A stretch of DNA of 64,000 nt, from contig NZ_JBHRTR010000054.1 of assembly GCF_042646425.1 (NCBI RefSeq), positions 620,001 through 684,000 on the forward strand, given 5' to 3'. Positions 56,850 to 64,000 of this stretch are shown here, piece by piece. The first letter of the stretch is position 1; the number at the start of each line of letters is the position of its first letter. Under the pieces are notes generated by a model. It did no database searches. It worked only from the letters and a program-made list of their open reading frames with translations, and was not told where the DNA came from. The translations under genes were made by a program, and so were the position numbers. This DNA is from Marinibaculum pumilum (GTDB taxonomy: Bacteria; Pseudomonadota; Alphaproteobacteria; Ferrovibrionales; Ferrovibrionaceae).

Positions 56850-58037
56850 ATGCAGCAGCTGCTCGACGCCGTCTCCTACATGGCGCATGGCTATTGCCTG
56901 TTGTGGGAACCGTGGCTGATCGCCCTCCATGCCGGCTCCGACATCGCCATCGCGCTGGCCTATTTCGCCATTCCAGCGGCCATCGTGATCTTCCTGCGCC
57001 GCCGGCCGGACCTGCAGTTCTCCGGCCTGGCGATGCTGTTTGCAGCCTTCATCCTGTTCTGCGGTCTGACCCATGTGATGTCGGCGATCACCTTGTGGCT
57101 CGCCGTCTACGAGGTCCAGGGCGCGTTGAAGCTGGCGACCGCCCTGGTCTCCGTCGCGACCGCCATCGTCATCTTCCCGCTGATCCCGAAAGCCCTGGCG
57201 ATCCCCAGCCCCGCCATCCTGCAGCGCAGCAACGAGCAGTTGGCCGCGGAGATCGAGGCGCACGAGCGCACCCTGCGTGAGCTGCGCGCGATGAAGGCGG
57301 AGCTGGAGCGGCGGGTACATGACCGCACCGCGGAGGTGGAGGAGGCGAATCACCGCCTGCGCATCCTGACCCGCGAGGTGGTGCACCGGTCGAAGAACCT
57401 GATGGCGGTGATCCGCAGCCTGGCCTACCAGACCGCCAAGACCAGCGACGACAAGGGCGACTTCCTGGACAAGCTGACCGGCCGGCTCGCCGCCCTGGCG
57501 GATGCGCTGGACGCCGTGGTCCGCAACCAGTGGCACGGCGCCGCGGTGGAGGACCTGCTGCGTGGCCAGCTCGCCCATTCCCTGGACACCTTCCCCGACC
57601 GGATCGCCATCGCAGGGCCGGACCTCCTGGTGCGGCCGGAAGCGGCGCAGCAGCTGGGCCTGGCGATCCATGAACTGGCGACCAACGCGGTGAAGCATGG
57701 CGCGCTGTCCGGCGAGGCGGGCCGGGTCCGGCTCAACTGGCGGCTGTCCGGCGGCGCAGAGGATCCCGGCACCGCCTTCGTTCTGGACTGGCAGGAGGAC
57801 TGGCCGCACCGCCCGGCACCGGATCGCGACGCCGCGGCGACCGCCGCCCATGGCGGCTTCGGCACCATGCTGCTGGAACGCGCGGTGCCGACTGCCCTCC
57901 GGGGCCGTGCCAGCCGCGAGATCGGGCCAACCGGCATGTCCTACCGGCTGGAAGTGCCGTTGGCGGAGCTGCGACCGCGCGACGCGAAAGAACAGGAAGA
58001 GCGGATCAACGCCGCCTTCGCCGCGGACACGGCGTAG
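56850..58037 (+). CDS. HWE-type histidine kinase with ethylene-receptor-like membrane domain
   Basis: 395-residue sensor. Residues 20-112 form three membrane helices. In helix 1 SDIAIALAYFAIP has Asp31, Tyr38, Ile41 and Pro42; in helix 2 LFCGLTH has Cys71 and His75. These are the residues, with the same spacings, as Asp25, Tyr32, Ile35, Pro36, Cys65 and His69 of plant ETR1, which hold the copper and ethylene. A coiled coil (125-165) leads to the HWE kinase: His179 in REVVHRSKNLMAVI, the N box LGLAIHELATNAVKHGALS and a late GGFGTMLLERAV. No PAS or GAF domain. I chose ATG 56850; ATG 56778 is in frame. Divergent from glyQ. No response regulator nearby. Confidence 0.85.
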   Translation: MQQLLDAVSYMAHGYCLLWEPWLIALHAGSDIAIALAYFAIPAAIVIFLRRRPDLQFSGLAMLFAAFILFCGLTHVMSAITLWLAVYEVQGALKLATALVSVATAIVIFPLIPKALAIPSPAILQRSNEQLAAEIEAHERTLRELRAMKAELERRVHDRTAEVEEANHRLRILTREVVHRSKNLMAVIRSLAYQTAKTSDDKGDFLDKLTGRLAALADALDAVVRNQWHGAAVEDLLRGQLAHSLDTFPDRIAIAGPDLLVRPEAAQQLGLAIHELATNAVKHGALSGEAGRVRLNWRLSGGAEDPGTAFVLDWQEDWPHRPAPDRDAAATAAHGGFGTMLLERAVPTALRGRASREIGPTGMSYRLEVPLAELRPRDAKEQEERINAAFAADTA

Positions 58038-58058
58038 CAGCCGCCGCACGCGAGGTCG

Positions 58059-58304
58059 TCAGCCGAACGGCTTCTCCCCGAACGGACAGTCGGGCCGGGC
58101 GCAGGCCGCCTTCGAGCCGACGGGCACGAAGGCGTCGCAGACCCGGCAGCGCATGGTTTCCGCCGCATCGGGATGCGCCTTCCGATCGGGCGGTGGTGGC
58201 GGCGGATCCTGCCGGGCCGGCGGCCCTTCCTTGCGGCCCCAGGAGCGGAAGGCGATGGCCACCGCGCCGATCGCGACGATGATGACGAGGATCTTCAGCA
58301 GCAT
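58059..58304 (-). CDS. Small membrane-anchored zinc-ribbon-like protein (PP0621-like)
   Basis: 81 residues: one N-terminal helix (MLLKILVIIVAIGAVAIAF), a Pro-rich linker and a C-terminal Cys motif MRCRVCDAFVPVGSKAACARPDCPFG with two Cys pairs (C-x2-C and C-x4-C) that could bind zinc. Small proteins of this layout accompany histidine kinases in proteobacteria, but I assign no function. Convergent with the kinase gene, 21 bp apart. Confidence 0.7.
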   Translation of the reverse strand: MLLKILVIIVAIGAVAIAFRSWGRKEGPPARQDPPPPPPDRKAHPDAAETMRCRVCDAFVPVGSKAACARPDCPFGEKPFG

Positions 58305-58385
58305 GTCAGGGTCGGGCTCTCGCGATGGGGCTCACCGGAACGGCAATGGCCGGCGGCGGAATCGCCGACGGTCGTGGCATCCATG

Positions 58386-59339
58386 CTACAGGCCGAAGCG
58401 ATTCCACAACAGGCGGTCTTCCACCGCAGCCAGGATCCGCTCCGGCAGCACGGCAAGGCCGGGCGCCCAGTCGGCAGCGGAAACCGGGCCGCCCTGGCGA
58501 TCCATGTGCAGCCCCATGCGCCGCTGCAGCCAGGAGGACCGGGTGCGGATCGGCCGCAGCCGGACATTCTTCCCGAAACGCGCCCGCATGACGCTGCGCA
58601 GGTCGCCGATTCCGTCGACCAGGCCCAGCGCCTGCGCCTCCCCGCCCAGCCAGAAGGCACCGCTGAACAGCTCCGCCTCGCGGTCGGCGGCCAGCTTCGT
58701 CCCCCGCCGCGCCCGCACCCAGTCGGTGAAGGCTTCGTGCAGCCGGTTCTGCAGGTCCTTCAGCCGGGCAACATCCTCCGCCCGCTCCGGCAGGAACGGG
58801 TCGAGGAAGGATTTCTGCGTGCCGGCGGTGTGGACGCGTCGCTCAAGACCCAGCTTCTCCAGCAGGCCCTGCGCGCCGAATCCCGCGGCGATCACACCGA
58901 TCGACCCCAGGATGGAGGCACGGTCGGCATAGATCTCGTCCGCGGCGCAGGCCAGCCAGTAGCCACCGGAGGCGGCGACATCCTCAGCAAAGGCGATGAC
59001 CGGGACATTCTTCTCGTCGGCCAGCTGGCGGATGCGGCCGGCGATCGCGGCGGACTGCATCGGCGCGCCGCCCGGCGAGTTGATCGCCAGCGCCACCGCG
59101 GCCAGCCCCTTCGGCTTGAAGGCCTCCTCGATCGGGCCGGCCAGCGCCTCCAGGTTCAGGCGCGAGCCGCGCAGCCCCCCGGCCGGCGGGCCGATCACGC
59201 CGTAGAGCCTGAGGACGGTGACCTGCGGCCGGCGGCGGAACCAGCGGCGCGGCGGCCAGAGGGCGCGCCGTTCCGCCGGCCTCGGCGCGCGCGCCGGATC
59301 CGGACCCGGCTGCGCGGCGGACTGATCTGTGCTGGACAT
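58386..59339 (-). CDS. S49 family peptidase (SppA/SohB-like)
   Basis: Serine-lysine protease of 317 residues. The family core is GLAAVALAINSPGGAPMQSAA and the serine-bearing AFAEDVAASGGYWLACAADEI; the SILGSIGVIAAGF strand follows. The catalytic Lys is probably in TAGTQKSFLDPF. SppA proteins cut leftover signal peptides or quality-control membrane proteins. No obvious N-terminal helix, so it may be peripheral. Start ATG 59339; an in-frame upstream start is out of keeping with the family. Lies 81 bp from the zinc-ribbon gene on the same strand. Confidence 0.88.
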   Translation of the reverse strand: MSSTDQSAAQPGPDPARAPRPAERRALWPPRRWFRRRPQVTVLRLYGVIGPPAGGLRGSRLNLEALAGPIEEAFKPKGLAAVALAINSPGGAPMQSAAIAGRIRQLADEKNVPVIAFAEDVAASGGYWLACAADEIYADRASILGSIGVIAAGFGAQGLLEKLGLERRVHTAGTQKSFLDPFLPERAEDVARLKDLQNRLHEAFTDWVRARRGTKLAADREAELFSGAFWLGGEAQALGLVDGIGDLRSVMRARFGKNVRLRPIRTRSSWLQRRMGLHMDRQGGPVSAADWAPGLAVLPERILAAVEDRLLWNRFGL

Positions 59340-59422
59340 GGCGGGTAGATAGGCGGCGCGGTGCGCCACAGCAAGCAATCTGCGGAAATGCGGCAGCCGT
59401 CCCGGTCGGAACGCCGTGTCAG

Positions 59423-60229
59423 TCAGAACGCCGTGTCGGGGATCGCGGCGCCGTCGCGCAGGACCGCCTCGGCCACCGGCAGGTAGCGCCCGTCACCGCC
59501 ATGCAGCACCATCCCGGGACCGAGCCGGAACGGCGCCCGGCCATCCTTGCGCCAGCGCAGCAGAACGCGCTTCGCCGGCTGGCCGGAACGGGGCCAGAGC
59601 GGCGCCGCCGCCAGCCCCCGGCCGCCGCCCGGAAAGGCCGCCAGCAGGTCCGGCAGCCGTTCGATGCGCTGGATCACGGTCACCGTGCCGCCCGGCCGGA
59701 CCAGATGGGCCAGAACCGCCACCCAGGCGGCCAGGTCGCCGGCTGCGCTCTCCGCCCGGGCCCGTTCCCGCGCCGGGGATTCCGCCGGCCGGCGGCCGGT
59801 CGCGGCGAAGAACGGCGGGTTCGCCATGGCATGATCGAACACCGCATGGCCCAGCCGCCGGCGGAACGCCGGCCGCAAGGCATCGGCACAGATCACCCGG
59901 AACCGTACCGCCAGCCCGTTGGCCGCGGCGTTCTGCGCCGCGGCCAGGGCCGCATCCGCCTGCAGTTCCACCCCTGTCACCGCCGTGCCGGCAACCCGGG
60001 CCAGCAGGCAGAGCGCCGCTGCGCCGGTGCCGGTGCCGATCTCCACCACCCGCTGGCCGGAGAGCGCCGGAACCGCCGCGGCCAGCAGGACGGCGTCGGA
60101 ACCGGCGCGCTGCAGACCGGCCGGCTGCCGCAGGTGCAGACGACCTCCCAGAAAGGCGTCCGGCGCGAAGGTATCGGTCGGGAAGGCATCGGCCGGACAG
60201 GTCCCGGTCGGACGGCTCTCGGTCGGCAT
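59423..60229 (-). CDS. tRNA1(Val) (adenine37-N6)-methyltransferase-like protein
   Basis: S-adenosylmethionine-dependent methyltransferase of about 268 residues, TrmN6/YfiC type. SAM loop VVEIGTGTGAAALCLLA, then TGVELQADAAL, and the amino-methylating motif DHAMANPPFF (NPPF). The N-terminus has an unusual run of imperfect Pro-Thr/Ala-Asp-x-Phe repeats before GGRLHLRQPAGLQRAGSDAVLLAA. ATG 60229 is preceded by AGGCGG; a GTG at 60268 is in frame and would begin just 2 bp after the DUF2007 stop. Confidence 0.82.
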   Translation of the reverse strand: MPTESRPTGTCPADAFPTDTFAPDAFLGGRLHLRQPAGLQRAGSDAVLLAAAVPALSGQRVVEIGTGTGAAALCLLARVAGTAVTGVELQADAALAAAQNAAANGLAVRFRVICADALRPAFRRRLGHAVFDHAMANPPFFAATGRRPAESPARERARAESAAGDLAAWVAVLAHLVRPGGTVTVIQRIERLPDLLAAFPGGGRGLAAAPLWPRSGQPAKRVLLRWRKDGRAPFRLGPGMVLHGGDGRYLPVAEAVLRDGAAIPDTAF

Positions 60230-60270
60230 GGCGCCGCCTGCGCTCCGGCCCGGCGCCGCCGCTGGCACGC

Positions 60271-60495
60271 TCAGCCGCGCTTCGCCGGCATCTCGACCCC
60301 GGCCTCCGTCAGGGCACCGCGGGCGGCGGCCTCGTCCTCCTCCAGCACCATGATGCGGCGCGGCAGCGCGCCGATGGAGCCTTCGAGGTTGCTGGTATGC
60401 TGGTCCAGCACCACCGCCTCCACGCCGGCATCGGCCAGCAGGGCCTGGACATAGGAGATCAGCACCGCGTCATTGGTCCGCAACAGTTCGATCAT
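60271..60495 (-). CDS. DUF2007-family small protein
   Basis: 74 residues beginning MIELLRTNDAVLISYVQALLADAG, then VEAVVLDQHTSNLEGSIGALPRRIMVLEED, the family's putative signal-transducing fold. No function is established. It directly precedes the TrmN6-like gene (39 bp to its ATG), a common pairing with tRNA-modification or polyprenyl genes in alphaproteobacteria. Divergent from the polyprenyl synthase. Confidence 0.85.
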   Translation of the reverse strand: MIELLRTNDAVLISYVQALLADAGVEAVVLDQHTSNLEGSIGALPRRIMVLEEDEAAARGALTEAGVEMPAKRG

Positions 60496-60734
60496 CGGCC
60501 CTCCGTGCCCGGGATGCCGCCCGGCGGCCACGCTGCGGTGCAGCATGCAGCTTGACCGGGCAAGGCAGGAAACTATTCTCGCCTGCACGAACACCCTAAT
60601 CCAGGGCGGAGGCGCTCCAAACCCGTCCCGCAATCCGTCGCGCCGCGGCTGCGCCGCCACGGCAGGACCTGCAGCCAGATGCCGGACGCGCGGTCGACGC
60701 CGCCCGCCCGGACAGCCCCGAAAAGACAGCTTCC

Positions 60735-61778
60735 GTGACCCTTGTGACGAACCCCGAAGTGCGCGGCCGCCCCTCTGCGCAGGCCATCGACGAAGCCAAG
60801 CGCGCCAAGCTGGCGCCACTGCTGGAACTGGTCGGCAGCGACCTGCAGAAGGTGAACGAGGAGATCCTGCGCCGGATGGACAGCGACGTGCCGCTGATCC
60901 CGGAGCTGGCGGGCCACCTGATCGCATCCGGCGGCAAGCGGATCCGGCCGATGCTGACCCTCGGCGCGGCGCGACTGTGCGGCTATGGCGGCGGCCGCCA
61001 CATCCTGCTGTCCGCCTGTGTGGAATTCATCCACACCGCGACCCTGCTGCACGACGATGTGGTCGACGAGAGCGACATGCGCCGCGGCCGCGCCACCGCC
61101 AACACGGTCTGGGGCAACCAGCCGTCGGTGCTGGTCGGCGACTTCCTGTTCAGCCGGTCGTTCCAGCTGATGGTGGAGACCCGCTCGATCGAGGTGCTGC
61201 GGATCCTGGCCAACGCCGCCTCGGTGATCGCCGAGGGCGAGGTGCTGCAGCTCACCACCCAGAACGACGTGGAAACCACCCAGGAGCGCTACCTGCAGGT
61301 GGTGGAGGCGAAGACCGCGGCGCTGTTCCGCGCCGCCTGCCGGGTCGGCGCCGTGATCGCCAACCGCCCGGTGGAGGAAGCCGACGCGCTGGAGGATTTC
61401 GGCCTGAACCTGGGCGTCGCCTTCCAGCTGGTGGACGACGCGCTGGATTACGCGGCGGAACAGCAGGAACTCGGCAAGACCATCGGCGACGACTTCCGGG
61501 AGGGCAAGATGACCCTGCCGGTGGTGCTGGCGATGCAGCGCGGCAATGCCGAAGAACGCGCCTTCTGGACCCGCACGATGGCGGATCTGGAACAGGAAGA
61601 GGCCGATCTGGGCCGCGCCATCGAGCTGCTGGAGCGGCACAACGCGGTGGCCGACGCCATCGCCCTGGCCGGCCGCTATGGCGAACGGGCGATCGCCGCG
61701 CTCGACATCTTCCCGGAAAGCGATACCCGCAATGCGATGCAGTCCGTCGTCGAGTTCTGCATCGAGCGGCGCCACTGA
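60735..61778 (+). CDS. ispB: Polyprenyl diphosphate synthase (octaprenyl type, ubiquinone side chain)
   Basis: Chain-elongating trans-prenyltransferase of 347 residues. First aspartate-rich motif HDDVVDESDMRRGR and second QLVDDALDY are intact; GGKRIRPMLTLGAARL and GKTIGDDFREGKMTLP are further family blocks. The chain-length-limiting residues before the first motif (CVEFIHTATLL) fit long products, so the likely role is the ubiquinone side chain. Start is GTG at 60735 or the GTG three codons later; ribosome site weak. Confidence 0.9.
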   Translation: MTLVTNPEVRGRPSAQAIDEAKRAKLAPLLELVGSDLQKVNEEILRRMDSDVPLIPELAGHLIASGGKRIRPMLTLGAARLCGYGGGRHILLSACVEFIHTATLLHDDVVDESDMRRGRATANTVWGNQPSVLVGDFLFSRSFQLMVETRSIEVLRILANAASVIAEGEVLQLTTQNDVETTQERYLQVVEAKTAALFRAACRVGAVIANRPVEEADALEDFGLNLGVAFQLVDDALDYAAEQQELGKTIGDDFREGKMTLPVVLAMQRGNAEERAFWTRTMADLEQEEADLGRAIELLERHNAVADAIALAGRYGERAIAALDIFPESDTRNAMQSVVEFCIERRH

Positions 61779-61888
61779 GGAACCGCGTTGCGGCGGCCGG
61801 CAGATGGTTTTCCGCCGGCGGCAGCATCGCCGATCTCGCCCCTTGCTCCCACCCCGATGATCGGCTAATAGAGGCGCCCGCGCGGCGA

Positions 61889-61965
61889 CGGAGTGTAGCT
61901 CAGCCTGGTAGAGCACTGTCTTCGGGAGGCAGGGGCCGGTGGTTCGAATCCACTCACTCCGACCA
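61889..61965 (+). tRNA. tRNA-Pro (anticodon CGG), CCA encoded
   Basis: Acceptor arm CGGAGTG pairs with CACTCCG, then discriminator A and encoded CCA. Anticodon stem CTGTC/GGCAG (one G-T pair) holds the loop TTCGGGA with anticodon CGG, reading CCG proline. The T arm GGTTCGAATCC is standard. It lies 110 bp after the polyprenyl synthase stop. Confidence 0.97.
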
Positions 61966-62054
61966 GCGCCGCGACTTTTCCGACAATCCGGCATGCCTGT
62001 CCCCGCCGCTTCGCCGCGACGGCCCGGCGGGCGGCGATGCGGCGCCGGGCGGGG

Positions 62055-63713
62055 TCAGCCCAGCGCCCCGGCCAGGGCCCGGCCCGCCTGCCGGCCGGAA
62101 AACAGGCAGCCCCCCAGGAAAGTCCCTTCCAGCGAGCGGTAGCCATGCATGCCGCCGCCGCCGAAGCCGGCCGCCTCCCCCACTGCATAGAGCCCGGGGA
62201 CGGGCGCGCCGCTTGCGTCCAGGGCACGTGCCTGCAGGTCGGTCTCGAAGCCGCCCAGGGTCTTGCGGGTCAGGATGTTCAGGCGGACCGCGATCAACGG
62301 GCCATGCGTCGGGTCCAGGATCTCGTGCGGCTTCGCTGTGCGTATCAGCCGGTCGCCCAGATAGCGGCGGGCATTGCGGATCCCCGCCACCTGCGCGTCC
62401 TTTGTGAAGGGGTTGCGGATCTCCCGGTCGCGGGCGCGGATCTCCCGCTCCAGGTCCGCTTCATCCAGAAGGTCGGCGCCGACCAGGGCGTTCATCCCGG
62501 CCACCAGGTCCGGCAGCGCCGTGGCGGTCACGAAATCCGCGCCATGCGCCAGGAAGGCCTCCACCGGCGCCGGCGGCCGGCCGCCCACGGCTCGCCGGGC
62601 GACCATGCGCCAGCTGCGCCCGGTCAGGTCGGGATTCTGTTCCGATCCGGACAGGGCGAACTCCTTGCGGATGATGCTGCGGTTCAGCACGAACCAGGAA
62701 TGGTCGTGCCCGGTCGCCGTCAGGTGCGCCAGGGTGGCCAGGGTGTCGTAGCCGGGATAGTTCGGCGCCGGCAGGCGGCGGCCGGTGGCGTCGAACCACA
62801 TCGGCGAGGGGCCGGGCAGGATGCGGATGCCATGCGCCGGCCAGATCGGGGCCCAGTTCCGCAGGCCCTCGACATAGTGCCACATGCGGTCGCCGTTGAT
62901 GATCCGGGCGCCGGCCGCCGCCCCGATGGCCATCATCCGTCCGTCGACATGGGCCGGCACGCCGGAGACCATGTAGCCGGGCGGCCGGCCCAGCCGCGCC
63001 GGCCAGGCCTGGCGCACCAGGTCGTGATTGCCGCCGATGCCGCCGGCGGCGACGATCACCGCCTGCGCCGACAGCTCGAAGTCGCCGGCCTCCACCCGCG
63101 AGCTCTCCGCGCCCCGGGGCGCGTCGGACGGCTCCAGCACCTTGCCGGCAATGCCGGTCACGCGGCCGGCCGAGAGCGCCAGCGCATCCACCCGGTGGCG
63201 CCAGAGGAAGCGCAGGCGGCCCGCCGCCTCCGCCGCCCGCGCGCGCCGCACGAACGGTTCGACCAGGCCCGGCCCGGTGCCCCAGGTCACGTGGAAGCGC
63301 GGCACCGAATTGCCATGCCCGGTCGCCGCGCCGCCGCCGCGCTCCGCCCAGCCGACGACGGGAAACAGGCGATGCCCCATGGCGCGCAGCCAGGCGCGTT
63401 TCTCGCCGGCGGCAAATTCCAGATAGGCTTCCGCCCAGGCGCGCGGCCAGCGGTCTTCCGCGCGGTCGAAGCCGGCGCTGCCCAGCCAGTCCTGCCAGGC
63501 GAGGTCGCGGCTGTCGGCGATTCCCATGCGACGCTGCTCCGGCGAATCGACCAGGAACAGGCCGCCGAACGACCAGAACGCCTGGCCACCGATATTCTGC
63601 TCCGGCTCCTGCTCGACCACGACCACCCGGCGCCCGGCATCGGCCAGTTCCGTCGCGGCAACCAGCCCGGCCAGTCCTGCCCCGATGATGATGGCATCGG
63701 CGGTTTCAGCCAT
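62055..63713 (-). CDS. FAD-dependent dehydrogenase, fumarate reductase/3-ketosteroid-dehydrogenase type
   Basis: 552-residue flavoprotein. FAD loop at the N-terminus DAIIIGAGLAGLVAATELADAG, then VVVVEQEPEQNIGGQAFWSFGGLF. A late GLYAVGEAAGFGGGGMHGYRSLEGTF closes the FAD site. The middle cap region (about 150-380) matches the FAD_binding_2 group used by KstD and fumarate reductase. Tyr in the HGYRSLEG loop might be catalytic. No signal peptide; the natural substrate is not readable. Divergent from the methyltransferase at 63797. Confidence 0.88.
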   Translation of the reverse strand: MAETADAIIIGAGLAGLVAATELADAGRRVVVVEQEPEQNIGGQAFWSFGGLFLVDSPEQRRMGIADSRDLAWQDWLGSAGFDRAEDRWPRAWAEAYLEFAAGEKRAWLRAMGHRLFPVVGWAERGGGAATGHGNSVPRFHVTWGTGPGLVEPFVRRARAAEAAGRLRFLWRHRVDALALSAGRVTGIAGKVLEPSDAPRGAESSRVEAGDFELSAQAVIVAAGGIGGNHDLVRQAWPARLGRPPGYMVSGVPAHVDGRMMAIGAAAGARIINGDRMWHYVEGLRNWAPIWPAHGIRILPGPSPMWFDATGRRLPAPNYPGYDTLATLAHLTATGHDHSWFVLNRSIIRKEFALSGSEQNPDLTGRSWRMVARRAVGGRPPAPVEAFLAHGADFVTATALPDLVAGMNALVGADLLDEADLEREIRARDREIRNPFTKDAQVAGIRNARRYLGDRLIRTAKPHEILDPTHGPLIAVRLNILTRKTLGGFETDLQARALDASGAPVPGLYAVGEAAGFGGGGMHGYRSLEGTFLGGCLFSGRQAGRALAGALG

Positions 63714-63796
63714 TTCCGTCCTCCCGGCGGCTGTTCTGTCGGTCCTCCAGCCTGCCCCCTAGCCAGACCTCGCGGGCCCGGCTTAGAGTCCCGCAC

Positions 63797-64000
63797 ATGA
63801 CCATATCCCCAGCCTATCTGGAACAGCAGAAGCAGCTGCACCAGAACCCGAACTACGGCGTCGCCTCGCTGCAATATGCCGAGCTGGTGATCGCCGTCGC
63901 CGACCAGGTGAAGGCGAAGAGCATCGCCGACTACGGCGCCGGCAAGTGCAACCTGCGCAGGAAGATGACGGAGCTCGGCCGGGCGGAATTCGACTATTTC
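63797..64000 (+). CDS. Class I SAM methyltransferase (N-terminal part, cut by window edge)
   Basis: 68 codons are present: MTISPAYLEQQKQLHQNP, then VASLQYAELVIAVADQVKAK and the SAM-binding strand-loop SIADYGAGKCNLRRKM (D-Y-G-A-G-K). The C-terminal part lies past the window. The acceptor substrate is not readable. Confidence 0.7.
   Translation, partial: MTISPAYLEQQKQLHQNPNYGVASLQYAELVIAVADQVKAKSIADYGAGKCNLRRKMTELGRAEFDYF

Overview
This is a very GC-rich bacterial chromosome segment, best read as an alphaproteobacterium of Rhodospirillales type. The evidence is gene content and order: ilvB-ilvN-ilvC, miaA, serB, degP, hflK-hflC and mrp in a row, an mreB-mreC-mreD-PBP2-rodA block, glyQ-glyS beside a pyruvate phosphate dikinase, an octaprenyl-type diphosphate synthase, and several PAS/GGDEF/EAL and HWE-kinase signalling proteins. 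I cannot name a genus. No rRNA, CRISPR array, prophage or replication origin is visible. The only mobile element is a REP-associated transposase unit.

Layout. 1-3.2 kb: a TRAP-type solute receptor (cut by the window edge), a formylglycine-type sulfatase and a divergent IclR regulator, probably one uptake/desulfation unit. 3.2-8.8 kb: a tiny membrane protein, a 15-bp minisatellite, an ABC-F ATPase coupled to a UPF0178 protein, an OmpA-domain envelope protein, and pyruvate kinase interrupted by a 66-N assembly gap. 8.9-18.7 kb: a PAS histidine kinase, a small secreted protein, purU, an App1-domain phosphatase, a GGDEF cyclase divergent from a PAS-GGDEF-EAL phosphodiesterase, a formamidase behind a paired palindromic operator, and a metallophosphatase. 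18.7-23.3 kb: a Cds1-like PLP enzyme overlapping a Rap1a/Tai-like secreted protein, tRNA-Lys(CTT), an MFS exporter and an SDR.

23.4-29.4 kb is the complete rod-shape operon, transcribed leftward as mreB, mreC, mreD, PBP2, rodA. It is preceded by a 0.9-kb spacer without a convincing gene. 30.3-33.3 kb holds an acyl-CoA synthetase, an SDR and a MaoC hydratase, probably for a carboxylic-acid catabolic route. 33.5-37.2 kb is the branched-chain amino-acid operon ilvBNC with a clear sigma70-type promoter. 37.4-45.7 kb carries a small membrane protein, miaA, serB, a degP/hflC/hflK membrane-quality-control group and the Fe-S carrier mrp. 45.8-49.5 kb is a peptide-type ABC importer (receptor plus two permeases, no ATPase nearby).

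49.7-50.8 kb is a REPtron: a RAYT transposase flanked by inverted copies of a 12-bp core, with a 122-bp tandem duplication of its 3' end. 50.9-56.6 kb carries ppdK and glyS/glyQ. At 56.8 kb is a histidine kinase whose membrane domain reproduces the residue spacing of the plant and cyanobacterial ethylene-binding domain. The rest holds a zinc-ribbon-like small protein, an S49 peptidase, a TrmN6-type methyltransferase, a DUF2007 protein, a polyprenyl synthase, tRNA-Pro(CGG), an FAD dehydrogenase and the start of a methyltransferase.

Most of the window is housekeeping. The parts most worth follow-up are the ethylene-receptor-like kinase, the REPtron with its tail duplication, the paired operator before the formamidase, and the Rap1a/Cds1 gene pair.
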